64,000 nt of DNA from positions 62,001 through 126,000 of the forward strand of contig NZ_JASJUU010000009.1 in assembly GCF_030125375.1 (NCBI RefSeq), in the 5' to 3' direction. Positions within the stretch are counted from its first letter, which is position 1. Each line of letters starts with the position of its first letter. The translations under genes and the position numbers were made by a program. Source of the DNA: Pseudoalteromonas umbrosa. GTDB lineage: Bacteria > Pseudomonadota > Gammaproteobacteria > Enterobacterales > Alteromonadaceae. Positions 17,889 to 26,840 of the stretch are shown here, in pieces. The notes under the pieces are model-generated. The model searched no databases and was not told where the DNA came from. It was given only the letters and a program-made list of their open reading frames with translations.

Positions 17889-18084
17889 ATGCCGCGCTGC
17901 ACACAATAATGGATATTATATTTGTGTTGTAGCATAGGATAACGACGTATTTTAAGACAAAACCCACAAGTGAAAAATGACAAAACACATGTGATATATA
18001 TTTAAAATACCAGTGTTATGAGGACAAGGATAAGGGCTTCAAACAAAAAGAAACCCGCTTTTAAACAAGATCAGGAAACATCAA

Positions 18085-19131
18085 ATGAAAGCGTTATTTG
18101 CTACTTCTATCATACTGATACTCAGCGCTCTCCCCGCGCTGGCTGGACAAACTGCACGAGGGGGTGAAAGCGCTGTTGCTGATGCAGCATCACGCTTTAA
18201 GGCTCAAGTCTCATCTTCGGCAGTGACCCAAAGTTTTGAGCAATTTACAGACAAGCAGAGCGTCTCAGGACAGCAGGTTAGTTTCGGTGATGTAACTGCA
18301 CAACTTTCTGGGACGTCGCTCTTTTCTACATTAGAAGGTGTATCGACTGAGGGACAAACTGCGATTGAGTTATTCAATTCTACAGGGACATCTAACGACC
18401 TAACTCTGGCGTTTAATACACCTGTGAAGTCTTTCGGTTTTAAAGCAGTTGATGTAAAGATAGGTTTATCGAGTCTGAATATTACCCTGACATATCAAGA
18501 CGGTACTTCCTATATTTCTCGCACATCTCATATGGTATATCAATCTAAGAACTTCATTTTTTGGGGGTTTCATTCGGATAAAGCAATACAAAGTGTTTCT
18601 ATTGATCGCACAGACGTCAATGCTCGAATGTTTCTCGATGAATTTATAGTGATCACTGATGACATGCACGATGCTCCAAAGGCTTATGCTGGTTTATATC
18701 AGTATCAGACAGATGCTTGTCAGAGTCCCGTACGCAACTATTATGATGCACAAGGCGCGATTGCGATAAAAACCCCGCTTGATGGTCATCGGGGCCATGT
18801 TGCATGTATAGGCTCACTGAGGGGTAATTCGGTTACGGTTGTGAGAATGACCTATTCAGCTAACAGGTTTTTGGGTGGTCAATCAACGGATTATTGCTAC
18901 GTGTACAGTAGTTATCGCAATGTGTCTTTGCGCATTAACGACCCCCACTGGGCGCATGAAATGATCGATGGTAAAAAAATATCAACCCTCACAATGAGCT
19001 ACACGCACCACGGTCAGTTCCCACATAAGCCCTATGGCTCTGCTGGACCTGTTTGTCGATTCGCAGATCCGGAGGCCGATAATCTTAAGCTCATCAGCGG
19101 TACTTATTCGTTATACAGAGACACACTTTAA
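18085..19131 (+). CDS. secreted protein A2, paralogue of A1
   Basis: This 348-residue protein begins with signal peptide MKALFATSIILILSALPALA. It shares with A1 the FNTPVKSFGFKAVDVKI, FWGFHSDKAIQSVSIDRTDV and FLDEFIVI blocks, the NRFLGGQSTDYCYV region and the terminal HKPYG...CRFADPEADN segment, including all four cysteines. The stretch just after the signal peptide and residues about 75-105 differ most. It sits 14 bases before B2. Its function is unknown, but both copies are intact, which suggests both are maintained by selection. Confidence 0.85.
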   Translation: MKALFATSIILILSALPALAGQTARGGESAVADAASRFKAQVSSSAVTQSFEQFTDKQSVSGQQVSFGDVTAQLSGTSLFSTLEGVSTEGQTAIELFNSTGTSNDLTLAFNTPVKSFGFKAVDVKIGLSSLNITLTYQDGTSYISRTSHMVYQSKNFIFWGFHSDKAIQSVSIDRTDVNARMFLDEFIVITDDMHDAPKAYAGLYQYQTDACQSPVRNYYDAQGAIAIKTPLDGHRGHVACIGSLRGNSVTVVRMTYSANRFLGGQSTDYCYVYSSYRNVSLRINDPHWAHEMIDGKKISTLTMSYTHHGQFPHKPYGSAGPVCRFADPEADNLKLISGTYSLYRDTL

Positions 19132-19145
19132 AGGAGCTAACAGTC

Positions 19146-19835
19146 ATGCAAAAAATGAATGTAATTTTATTTACGGCTGGATTACTTGCCAGTGCAGTTT
19201 CAACAATGGCTTATGCTAACTATTCTTATGCTTATGTATGCAGTATGGCTGGTGAGCAGTATGCAGGCACTAACATAGGTCAATATGGTGGTATGGCCCA
19301 AACAGTTTACCAATCGGAGAGTGGCAAGCGATTTGGGATTGGCCAGCCAACGATTGCAAATCCAGAGTTGGCGGGGATCCCAACTCAGGTTATTTGCCCA
19401 ATGCCAGTACGCTTACTTGCTCACTCATATTTTGGCGATATTACCTCAGAGCTATATGTCGGCGCTACGTGGTTTGCAGGACGTGAAGGAGACATTAGTT
19501 CGATCGTCAGCTGTGACATCGTATTGCGTCAAAAAGGGCGTGAGGTACTCAGAGAGCCTCTGGACATTACCAATGAAGTGGATTCGAGCTTTATCCGCTA
19601 TACATATAATAATTTCAACCTTACGATGGGGCTTCCGTACATACCTGAAGGTGAAACGTTGCCTACGATAAGAAAGCAATATGGAGTAAAGCTAGACTCA
19701 CAAGCCTATCGCACATGGGCGACTGATAACACGAATCTACCTGATAGTAGTTATGTTGATTGTACAGTTAATAATGATTACAGCCAGGCTCACGCGATCA
19801 CAATACATCCTGCTGGGGGTCAATTTATTCTCTAA
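19146..19835 (+). CDS. secreted protein B2, paralogue of B1
   Basis: The 229-residue product has signal peptide MQKMNVILFTAGLLASAVST and the same four cysteines as B1. The segments AGREGDISSIVSCDIVLRQK and NNDYSQAHAITI are identical to B1. Differences cluster in the mature N-terminus and in the NNFNLTMGLPYIPEGE strand. A ribosome site AAAGGAG precedes the ATG. As with B1, I infer an envelope or extracellular role and can offer no defined activity. Confidence 0.83.
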   Translation: MQKMNVILFTAGLLASAVSTMAYANYSYAYVCSMAGEQYAGTNIGQYGGMAQTVYQSESGKRFGIGQPTIANPELAGIPTQVICPMPVRLLAHSYFGDITSELYVGATWFAGREGDISSIVSCDIVLRQKGREVLREPLDITNEVDSSFIRYTYNNFNLTMGLPYIPEGETLPTIRKQYGVKLDSQAYRTWATDNTNLPDSSYVDCTVNNDYSQAHAITIHPAGGQFIL

Positions 19836-19844
19836 TCATTCAAT

Positions 19845-19873
19845 AAAAGGCCTTTTAAAAAGGCCTTTTTTGT
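19845..19873 (+). terminator. intrinsic terminator of cassette 2
   Basis: AAAAGGCCTTTT/AAAAGGCCTTTT stem with T tail, the counterpart of the copy 1 terminator. Confidence 0.85.
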
Positions 19874-20053
19874 TCCTTCTTTGCTCATTTTCATAAGATA
19901 AAATTCACTGCCTCACAGGCGTTTATAATTAAAATAACTTCTGATAGAATGACTTAATCCAGACGCGCACAAGCGACGGGCTGGTTAAATAAAGCATAAA
20001 GCTATGGCGCTTAAGCGTCAGAAGCTATCAATAATTGAGACAAAGAGACAACT

Positions 20054-21163
20054 ATGAGCTGCAAAACTGACGACCTGCAAGAGGCGTTACAGTTGGTGAA
20101 GCCTGCTGTGAGCGTGAATAATATCTTACCCATTATGCAAAGCTACTGTTTTACCGGTACTTGTGTATTTGCATACAACGACTTTATATCCATTGGTATT
20201 GCCTTAGAAACCCCTTTTAGTGCCGCCATACCGGGCAACGCACTGAATAAGTGTGTGAGTACCATACGCAGTGGTGAAGTAACATTTGAGGCGCAAGGCG
20301 ACAATCTCATTTTAAAAGCAGGACGCTCTAAAATGGCATTTGTATCGCAAAGTGCCGATGAGTTTGTGCTCAATCCCCTGCATTTGACCCATGATGCGTG
20401 TTTTTCAATGGAAGTCGATACCCGATTTTGCGAGGCGCTGTCCTCGGCGATGCTAAGTATTGATACACAATACTTTTTTGATGTCTTTGGTTCCGTCGCG
20501 CTGTCGTTTCAAAAAGGTAAGCCTCTGACATTGTACAGCACAGATGATCAGACCCTGACTAAGGTGGAAGTAGAAGGTACAACTTGCCCAAATACTGGGG
20601 ACTTCAAGCCAAGCTTAGTATTATTGCCAAATGATTTCTGTAAGCAATTCCTAAAATTGTACAATCATTTCTTTGATGGTCATAACGGCAAGGTCACGAT
20701 GAGCTTTGGCGAAACGTATTTGCATTGTAACTTTGGTGACGGATATGGTTGGTTGATGGTGGAGATCCCAGATGTGGACGTTATGCCCTATGAAGAAGTG
20801 TTTGCAGAGGCAATGCCCCACACCGACGAGCAGGCATGGTTTGATGTAGATGATGAACTGATCGCCATCTTTGAACGCGCAGCGGGTATTCATAAAATCG
20901 CTGTCAACAAGCATCAAAGCCAAGAAACCCTGAGCATCCGAGAAGGTAAGCATGCGCAAGAAGTGATTATAGCGCAAGAGACACAGCAGCATGACTTGGT
21001 TGATCACTGGCAAGGGGGAGCAGCCCCAGAACTCGAAGTGATGTGCAATCCCAACCACCTACTTCGCGCAGCTAAAGTCCTAAATCAAGGTCATTGGGCA
21101 AGTGGACAGGTCATTGTATTTAGAAATGACGCACACACCACACACATCATTTCAGTGGAGTAA
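20054..21163 (+). CDS. DNA polymerase sliding clamp (beta-clamp-like)
   Basis: The 369-residue length and domain rhythm match bacterial DnaN-type clamps. The N-terminus (LQEALQLVKPAVSVNNILPIMQSYCF) fits the beta-clamp start 'L..AL..v..vv.....iPIL'. GNALNKCVSTIRSGEVTFEA and GRSKMAFVSQSADEF fit the second and third strands of domain 1. It would encircle DNA and tether the polymerase whose gene begins 4 bases after its stop. TTGAGAC (20035-20041) lies just upstream of the ATG and TTGTACAA occurs inside the gene (20657). Similarity is by pattern rather than strong identity. Confidence 0.72.
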   Translation: MSCKTDDLQEALQLVKPAVSVNNILPIMQSYCFTGTCVFAYNDFISIGIALETPFSAAIPGNALNKCVSTIRSGEVTFEAQGDNLILKAGRSKMAFVSQSADEFVLNPLHLTHDACFSMEVDTRFCEALSSAMLSIDTQYFFDVFGSVALSFQKGKPLTLYSTDDQTLTKVEVEGTTCPNTGDFKPSLVLLPNDFCKQFLKLYNHFFDGHNGKVTMSFGETYLHCNFGDGYGWLMVEIPDVDVMPYEEVFAEAMPHTDEQAWFDVDDELIAIFERAAGIHKIAVNKHQSQETLSIREGKHAQEVIIAQETQQHDLVDHWQGGAAPELEVMCNPNHLLRAAKVLNQGHWASGQVIVFRNDAHTTHIISVE

Positions 21164-21167
21164 TGAC

Positions 21168-23771
21168 ATGGCCGGTTCATTCTTTGGAGACAGAAAGAAA
21201 AAGCGTATTGATAAAAAGGTACCGATGCGCACATTAGGTAAAGGCGGCTGTCATGTTTGTCCGCTAAAAGACACCTGCGAAAAGATGACTTGTCGCGGGG
21301 AGCTCGACAATGATATTGCGCTCGTTATAGACAGGCCAGCGGTCATTGATGAGCGTGCAGGTGAGTTTTTAACAGGCTCTAAGTGGCTACAATTAAAAAG
21401 TGCGTTGCCATCGGGGTGGTTACGAAACAAGATCACCGTACACGCGCTCGTGCAAGGCGCGACCCCCGATAATGACGAAGCGGCCAACGCAGGGGTTGCC
21501 TGTCGAAGTCGTTTTGATGAAGACTTTTTAGCGCAGCGTCCAACTTATGTATTGGGCTTGGGTTATGCGCCCTTAAAACACTTTTTAGGTGAAGGGGATA
21601 TACAGGCTTGGCGCGGTCGTCAGGTACTATGCCACTACAAGGGTCATTCGTTTTGGTATTTTCCGCTGTATTCTGTCGACTATGTCGCGAGCACGCGCAG
21701 AGAACGACAAAAAGAAATCAATGAATATGAGCGTGCTTTTATTCAAGATATCAAACGCTTTTGCCGTGGCATTCAGCGAGGAACCTTAGCGGAAAACCCG
21801 CCTCAGCCAGTCACCAGCGGTTATGAAGACAACATTGAAATCATCATGGGCCAAAGTGATGAGGAGTTGGCCCGCGTAGAAACGGTACTCGAAGAAATGG
21901 GGACTTGGCCAGAAGTGGGCATCGACATCGAGACCACACGGCTGCGTCCTTATAGCAATCAAAGCAAGGTAGTAACGATTGCCATTGGCACCGACGACCA
22001 TACTATCGCATTTCCTGTGAACCACCCCAAGGGGTGGAATACTCGCCAAAGAGCGCGAATAGAAAAAGCGCTGAGGCGTTTTTTACGTCGTAAGAAAACC
22101 CGTAAAATTGCCCATAACCTGCCCTTTGAACAAGAATGGTTAAGTTACTTCTACGGAGATAATATATTGAACTCACCATGGGATGACACCATGGCGATGG
22201 GCTATGTATTAGATGTCCGTCAAGGAGTTTTAAACCTTGATGCTTTGTGTCAAATCCACCTAGGTTTTCGCCTCAAAGAGCTAACTAGCGTGGATACCAG
22301 GGACGTACTTAAAGCCGACTTGCACACGCTGCTTTTATATAATGGCATGGACACCAAATACACGTATTTATTAAAACAACGATTGTGGCCCTTCATTGAT
22401 GGCGATAAAGACGCTGAGTGGGTGCATGGCCATTTGATCCGCAGCTGCGCGACCCTTGCACGTACTCAACAAGTCGGCCTCAACATCAACTCTGAGTGGC
22501 TCGCTAATTTCCGCCAAGAGTGCATTGCAGAAATCACCAAGCTAGAAACAAGCCTAGACGAAGTCTACGAAATTCAAAAATACAACAGTCGCTATGGGCG
22601 ACGCAAAGGCAAGCTTCAGCACTCTTCTCCAGCAGATTTATTGGTATTGTACAAGGACATGCTTCAGCGCCCCGAGGTCATGGTGGAGGACAACTTTGGT
22701 AATCGCAAGCCTTCGACCGATGACTCTGTGATGGAGAAGCTTGAAAATGCAGGACTGGAAAGTGCGGGGATCATTCGAAAGCTACGTAAATTGACGAAAA
22801 TCATGTCGACTTATGTAGATGCATGGACCTTTTCAAATGAAGCGTTGGACAAAAAAGGGAAGCGCAAAGGTCTGGTTCATGACGATGGCAAGCTACACGC
22901 AAGCTTTAACTTGTACCGCACAGGGACTGGGCGTTTATCTAGTTCAGATCCCAATGCGCAAAACTTTCCCAAGCGAGGTGACGGTAAAAAAGTGCGTCAA
23001 GGCATAAGCTGCCCTAAGGGCCATCACATCGTCTCTGTGGACTACGGCCAAATTGAAGCCCGCGTATGGGGTATGATCAGTCATGATGAAAACTTCTGTC
23101 GTGCTTTGTGGGATAATTATGATGTGCATATGGCATGGGCTAAAAAGATTGCCACAGCCTACCCCAGCGTGATTGGCGGAGAAGACAAACTCGATGACAT
23201 CAAAGCAATGAAAGCCTTTCGTGGCAGCGTTAAAAACCAGTGGGTCTTCCCTCTGTTCTTTGGCTCAAGCATGTTTAGCTGTGCGCGTACATTGCAGATC
23301 CCAACGGATGTGATCCAACCTTTATACGATGAGTTTTGGGATACCTTTGCGGGCGTTAAACGCTATCAAGATAGGATGGTCGACTTTTACAAGCGCAACG
23401 GCTACGTACAGACCATGACCGGCCGCAAACGCCATGGGCCGCTGTCATACAACCAATTAGTCAACAGCCCAGTACAAGGCACGGCGTCAGACATCGTGGT
23501 GGATGCAATGAATAGAATGGTCAAAGAAGGCATTCAACCTGCGGTTAATATCCACGATGACATCACTTTTTACTGTCCTGAAGATGAAGTGAAAGACACC
23601 GTCGAGTTTGTCGCGGAGCTTATGTGTCTGTCAGACTTTGATTTTATCAACGTACCATTACTGGTCGAAGCCGAAGCTGGCGAGCATTGGGCATGCCAAG
23701 AAGTGATTGGCGAGTATTCATCAGAGGACTTTATCCCTAACTTAAGAGAGAAGATCTCTGGTGGTATATAA
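21168..23771 (+). CDS. family A DNA polymerase with UDG-like N-terminal domain and 3'-5' exonuclease
   Basis: This is an 867-residue replicative polymerase. Residues about 25-200 resemble a uracil-DNA glycosylase-superfamily domain with cysteines C28, C31, C37 and C42, AGEFLTGSKWLQLK and VLGLGYAPLKHFL. The glycosylase catalytic motif is not obvious, so the domain may be structural. The proofreading exonuclease follows (GIDIETTRLR near 251-260, HNLPFEQEWL, and YNGMDTKYTY). Polymerase motifs are YRTGTGRLSSSDPNAQNFPK, motif A VDYGQIEARV, fingers VKNQWVFPLFFG, MTGRKRHGP and motif C NIHDD. The ATG at 21168 has GTGGAGTAA upstream; an earlier frame start would overlap the clamp gene. Confidence 0.93.
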   Translation: MAGSFFGDRKKKRIDKKVPMRTLGKGGCHVCPLKDTCEKMTCRGELDNDIALVIDRPAVIDERAGEFLTGSKWLQLKSALPSGWLRNKITVHALVQGATPDNDEAANAGVACRSRFDEDFLAQRPTYVLGLGYAPLKHFLGEGDIQAWRGRQVLCHYKGHSFWYFPLYSVDYVASTRRERQKEINEYERAFIQDIKRFCRGIQRGTLAENPPQPVTSGYEDNIEIIMGQSDEELARVETVLEEMGTWPEVGIDIETTRLRPYSNQSKVVTIAIGTDDHTIAFPVNHPKGWNTRQRARIEKALRRFLRRKKTRKIAHNLPFEQEWLSYFYGDNILNSPWDDTMAMGYVLDVRQGVLNLDALCQIHLGFRLKELTSVDTRDVLKADLHTLLLYNGMDTKYTYLLKQRLWPFIDGDKDAEWVHGHLIRSCATLARTQQVGLNINSEWLANFRQECIAEITKLETSLDEVYEIQKYNSRYGRRKGKLQHSSPADLLVLYKDMLQRPEVMVEDNFGNRKPSTDDSVMEKLENAGLESAGIIRKLRKLTKIMSTYVDAWTFSNEALDKKGKRKGLVHDDGKLHASFNLYRTGTGRLSSSDPNAQNFPKRGDGKKVRQGISCPKGHHIVSVDYGQIEARVWGMISHDENFCRALWDNYDVHMAWAKKIATAYPSVIGGEDKLDDIKAMKAFRGSVKNQWVFPLFFGSSMFSCARTLQIPTDVIQPLYDEFWDTFAGVKRYQDRMVDFYKRNGYVQTMTGRKRHGPLSYNQLVNSPVQGTASDIVVDAMNRMVKEGIQPAVNIHDDITFYCPEDEVKDTVEFVAELMCLSDFDFINVPLLVEAEAGEHWACQEVIGEYSSEDFIPNLREKISGGI

Positions 23772-24137
23772 CGTTGTACAAAAAAATGAAAGTTTTCGCG
23801 AATAAGGGTAGCAGGACTGCCCTTCTTTTGCTAAGATGCAGTTGCAAGCCTAGATAAGCAAAACCCTTAAGCAACAAGGCTTTATGGGTAGATAGGTTAG
23901 CTTTAACACTAAAAGTCTTATTATTCAAAAGCGGCCCGCAAAACGTCAGTTTGCGGGTCGTCCTTTATCTGCATGTCCCCTATTTTACGCCCCATCAATT
24001 TGATTTCCCCTATGCATTGACAGGCTTCTGGGACGACGTACAATGATCATGATTTGAGACCGAGATAAGGCCTGACTATATGCATCATTGGGCCCGGTTG
24101 TATTTTTAATTGTACAACGAAAATAATAAGGCGAGAT
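23772..24137 (+). promoter_or_regulatory. non-coding region between polymerase and DHFR
   Basis: TTGTACAA occurs at 23774-23781, directly after the polymerase stop, and at 24110-24117 near the DHFR start. A terminator-like hairpin AAGGGTAG/CTGCCCTT (about 23804-23822, then TCTTTTG) and a second stem GCCCGCAAA/TTTGCGGGT (about 23934-23959) follow the polymerase. TTGAGAC lies at 24054-24060. I see no gene. Confidence 0.5.
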
Positions 24138-24731
24138 ATGACTTCACAAGTAAATACGCAGTCGGCGTTAGAATTTGATGTAATTGTTGGCGCGACCGCA
24201 GATGGCTGGATAGGCGACCCACATGGTAACTTACCGTTTAAGCAAAGCGCTGATCTTGCACACTTTAAAACACTGACCGAGGGTCATGTGGTGGTGATGG
24301 GGCGCAAAACTTTAGATAGTATTGGCGCATTATTGCCTAATCGCTTAAATGTGATCATGACCAAAAACACCAAGGAAGTTGAGACTTGGCTAGAAAACTA
24401 CCGGAATTTATCTGACCAAGATGAGCCCAAAGCACTGATAGTTTCAAGTTTTGACAACTTATTGCTGCGTCTACCTTCGTATCGAGCTGAACATCAAAAA
24501 CTCTTCATCATTGGCGGGGAGTCTATTTATTCGCAAGCATTCAGTGCGGTGAATGTACAGCGTATATGGCTCACAACCATGTTTACAAGTTTGCCAGACG
24601 CCACCACAGAAAAAGGCTGGGCTCGTTTTGATATCCCTAACGATTACGTTGAGATGGTTGATAGAGGGATCATGCCTGCGGACTCAACAAACCAATTCCC
24701 CTACTCTTTTCGCGCCTATGTAAAGCGTTAG
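24138..24731 (+). CDS. folA: dihydrofolate reductase
   Basis: The product (197 aa) reduces dihydrofolate with NADPH, regenerating the cofactor used by the thymidylate synthase at 44.6 kb. Recognisable segments are DVIVGATADGWIGDPHGNLP (substrate-side loop), HVVVMGRKTLDSIG (NADPH-binding MGRKT), LPNRLNVIMTKN, and the Gly-Gly loop FIIGGESIYSQAF. It is somewhat longer than E. coli FolA (159 aa), with an insertion after NVIMTKN. The ATG at 24138 is preceded by AAGGCGAG. Confidence 0.93.
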   Translation: MTSQVNTQSALEFDVIVGATADGWIGDPHGNLPFKQSADLAHFKTLTEGHVVVMGRKTLDSIGALLPNRLNVIMTKNTKEVETWLENYRNLSDQDEPKALIVSSFDNLLLRLPSYRAEHQKLFIIGGESIYSQAFSAVNVQRIWLTTMFTSLPDATTEKGWARFDIPNDYVEMVDRGIMPADSTNQFPYSFRAYVKR

Positions 24732-24878
24732 TCACGGCCAACACTGTGCGCAATTATGCTCGCGCACAGCCACTTTCACCTTCACATACTCTTTAGTTTA
24801 CAGTAAGATAACTGCCTATAATCGAAACAATGATACTGTGCAACTCAGTTTGCACAGCACTGCGATAAGGCAAGTGTT

Positions 24879-25562
24879 ATGACAAGAAGAAGTACGCGAG
24901 TCAGTGTGCCTACAGAGTTAAAAAGTGAGCTAGCCGCATTGAGCCACGAAGAGCTACAAGCGGTAGGAAAACTGGTTGCTACCATGACTGGTGGGAAGTT
25001 TGTTGCCAGTGACAAGGTGACAAAAGTAGATACCGGTGGGCAATTTAGCCGCAGTGAGTCGCTCTATAGCGCCATCACAGATTACTTGTACACAGAGACT
25101 CGCCATCGTGCTAAAAATTTTCAGTTGCTGTTGGCCCAGCAAGACAAGCAAGCTAAAGCCCTCATTGAAAAGCAGCGCGCATTTGATCAGTTTTTAGATG
25201 AAGCAACTGGCAGCCACGAATTGACAGAAGCTGAGCGCTATAAGTTTTATACCATTACCGCCAATTTAATCGGTGCATCACTTAAAGAGTTGAAAGTGGT
25301 GTTTACCGTTAACACCATGATTAATTGGTTAGACAAAGCCCCTGTGCTCTTCGATTGTGAATTTCCTTCTTACATCAAATCAGGGTTATTACACATGGTG
25401 GTCTTTGCCAGTTTGCAAAAACGTGTGGCAGGTAAGTCAGGGATTGTCAAAGAGGGGCGCAGCGATGACAGTAAAAAGCGTGAGCGCAGATCACGAGACT
25501 ATAAAAAACGCCGTGAAGCCGCAGCAGCGGCGAGAAGGCAGCAATACAAAGTATCTTTGTAA
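24879..25562 (+). CDS. hypothetical protein with highly basic C-terminus
   Basis: The 227-residue protein begins MTRRSTRVSVPTELKSELAAL, like a small DNA-binding N-terminus. A helical middle contains TETRHRAKNFQLLLAQQDKQ, and the tail is strongly basic (KKRERRSRDYKKRREAAAAA). It converges on the primase gene and follows DHFR. A stem (CTGTGCAA/TTTGCACAG, 24836-24857) lies in its leader. Nucleic-acid binding is inferred from charge only; I do not recognise the family. Confidence 0.7.
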   Translation: MTRRSTRVSVPTELKSELAALSHEELQAVGKLVATMTGGKFVASDKVTKVDTGGQFSRSESLYSAITDYLYTETRHRAKNFQLLLAQQDKQAKALIEKQRAFDQFLDEATGSHELTEAERYKFYTITANLIGASLKELKVVFTVNTMINWLDKAPVLFDCEFPSYIKSGLLHMVVFASLQKRVAGKSGIVKEGRSDDSKKRERRSRDYKKRREAAAAARRQQYKVSL

Positions 25563-25569
25563 CATCTAT

Positions 25570-25587
25570 TGGGTGGCGTGCCACCCA
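25570..25587. terminator. perfect hairpin between converging genes
   Basis: TGGGTGGC and GCCACCCA surround a GT centre, in the 34-base gap between the convergent 24879 and primase genes. No long U-tract exists on either strand, so terminator function is only probable. Confidence 0.45.
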
Positions 25588-25596
25588 GTCATGAGA

Positions 25597-26625
25597 TTAG
25601 ATTTCTGAACATATCTCAGCAATTTCACTGGGATATAAATCCGCAGGGTCATCAACACCTTCATAAGGGATCTCTAAAGACATCAAGTTTGGAATGAGCG
25701 ATAGTTCATCGAGCAGCGCACTGGCAGATTTGGCTTCACCGGCATCTAACAACACCACCACATAAGCAAAGTTGCGGTGCACATTGTACAAATCAGCGAT
25801 TTGTTCGGGCGTGGCTGTTTTCGAAAACAAGCAGGTTGTGCGACAGTCATATGCCCGTCCATAAAAATCCATTTTAAGCATATCAAGCGGCCCTTCAACA
25901 ACAAACAATGCTCGCCCTGTGGTATTCATTAGCCCATCATAGTCATAAATGGTCTCTTTGATATTGACCACAGACTTATCCTTACTTAAAGAGTTGTATC
26001 GCAACTGTTCATTTGGGTCTACAGAGCGACCTGTGTAGGTGCCTAATTTGTTATCACGGTAGATAGGTAAAATTAAGCGTTGCTGCCAACTGCCTGATTG
26101 TACGCAATATCTTAAGTCATACGTCTTGATGACTTTATCAATGTCTTGACGTCGAAAACCACGTTTCTTTTCAAGGTAACGGCGAAATGGCTGAGCAAAA
26201 CGACTGTCCGTGATCGGTCTAAAACTGCTCGGCATAGGCAGGGTTTTCGGGGGAGATTGAACCGCAGGATTCGCCTGCTCCTCTATCCCGCTGAGCCACT
26301 GTGCAAGCGCATCAAACTCTTCTTTATCTACTGATTCAGCTGCATCACCGACCAATTGTGCGGCCTCTTTAAAACTTATTCCGGTGAGCTTGGTCATCAG
26401 GCTCGTGAGCTTTTTGCCGCGGTGATGACTGGAGCGCCAACAGCCCCAATGTCCAGAACTCAGCTCTATCCCCATATGCATAGAGGGATCTGGGTCACCC
26501 TCGGCTTCACACATTGGGCAAGACACGACACAGTGTCCTTTTGCGCAGTTTTTACCAGATGTTCTGTAATCAACACCATGTAGTTCTAAAAAGGCTAAAA
26601 TATCGAATTTAAGTTTGCGTGCCAT
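25597..26625 (-). CDS. DNA primase (zinc finger plus TOPRIM)
   Basis: This 342-residue protein resembles DnaG-type phage primases. The N-terminal zinc-binding region contains GKNCAKGHCVVSCPMCEAEG and later HWGCWRSSHHRGK. The TOPRIM domain has ALFVVEGPLDMLKMDFYG (catalytic Glu) and VVLLDAGEAKSA (the usual DxD position reads DAG). QLRYNSLSK and PIYRDNKLGTYTGRS fit the polymerase-domain basic patch. It would synthesise RNA primers for the DnaB-like helicase. I use ATG 26625 rather than a TTG at 26652. TTGTACAA lies within the gene (25784). Confidence 0.88.
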   Translation of the reverse strand: MARKLKFDILAFLELHGVDYRTSGKNCAKGHCVVSCPMCEAEGDPDPSMHMGIELSSGHWGCWRSSHHRGKKLTSLMTKLTGISFKEAAQLVGDAAESVDKEEFDALAQWLSGIEEQANPAVQSPPKTLPMPSSFRPITDSRFAQPFRRYLEKKRGFRRQDIDKVIKTYDLRYCVQSGSWQQRLILPIYRDNKLGTYTGRSVDPNEQLRYNSLSKDKSVVNIKETIYDYDGLMNTTGRALFVVEGPLDMLKMDFYGRAYDCRTTCLFSKTATPEQIADLYNVHRNFAYVVVLLDAGEAKSASALLDELSLIPNLMSLEIPYEGVDDPADLYPSEIAEICSEI

Positions 26626-26840
26626 TGGCCGAGATTCTCTCTGTTCTTGCAATGTCTAGACGCGAAATAAATCATATGATTTGCGCGTTAACTTGCTCGT
26701 CTCAAATAATATAAAACACTGCCCCATAAGGGATTGCGTATCAATTTTGTGCACGTATAATAGCTAGCATTGCATTGATATGCAATGCTAAATAAATGAG
26801 ACAAGTTACCATTGTACAATGGTATGAACGGACGGATAAT
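26626..26840. promoter_or_regulatory. divergent primase/ligase control region with 11-bp inverted repeat
   Basis: An exact inverted repeat, TAGCATTGCAT (26765-26775) and ATGCAATGCTA (26780-26790), is followed by TGAGAC (26797-26802) and TTGTACAA (26812-26819), all before the ligase ATG. TGAGAC also occurs on the minus strand (complement of 26699-26704) upstream of primase. The combination looks like an operator-rich promoter pair. Confidence 0.6.

Larger units (their letters stand above)
17838..19873 (+). repeat. secreted-protein cassette, copy 2
   Basis: Second tandem unit, matching copy 1 in gene order and control elements. The gap upstream of its gene A (17787-18084) holds the TTGTACAA/TATACT box at 17866-17888 and a leader. 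The last part of that leader (from GAGGACAAGGATAAGGGC to the ATG) nearly repeats copy 1, while the preceding bases have diverged. Confidence 0.85.
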
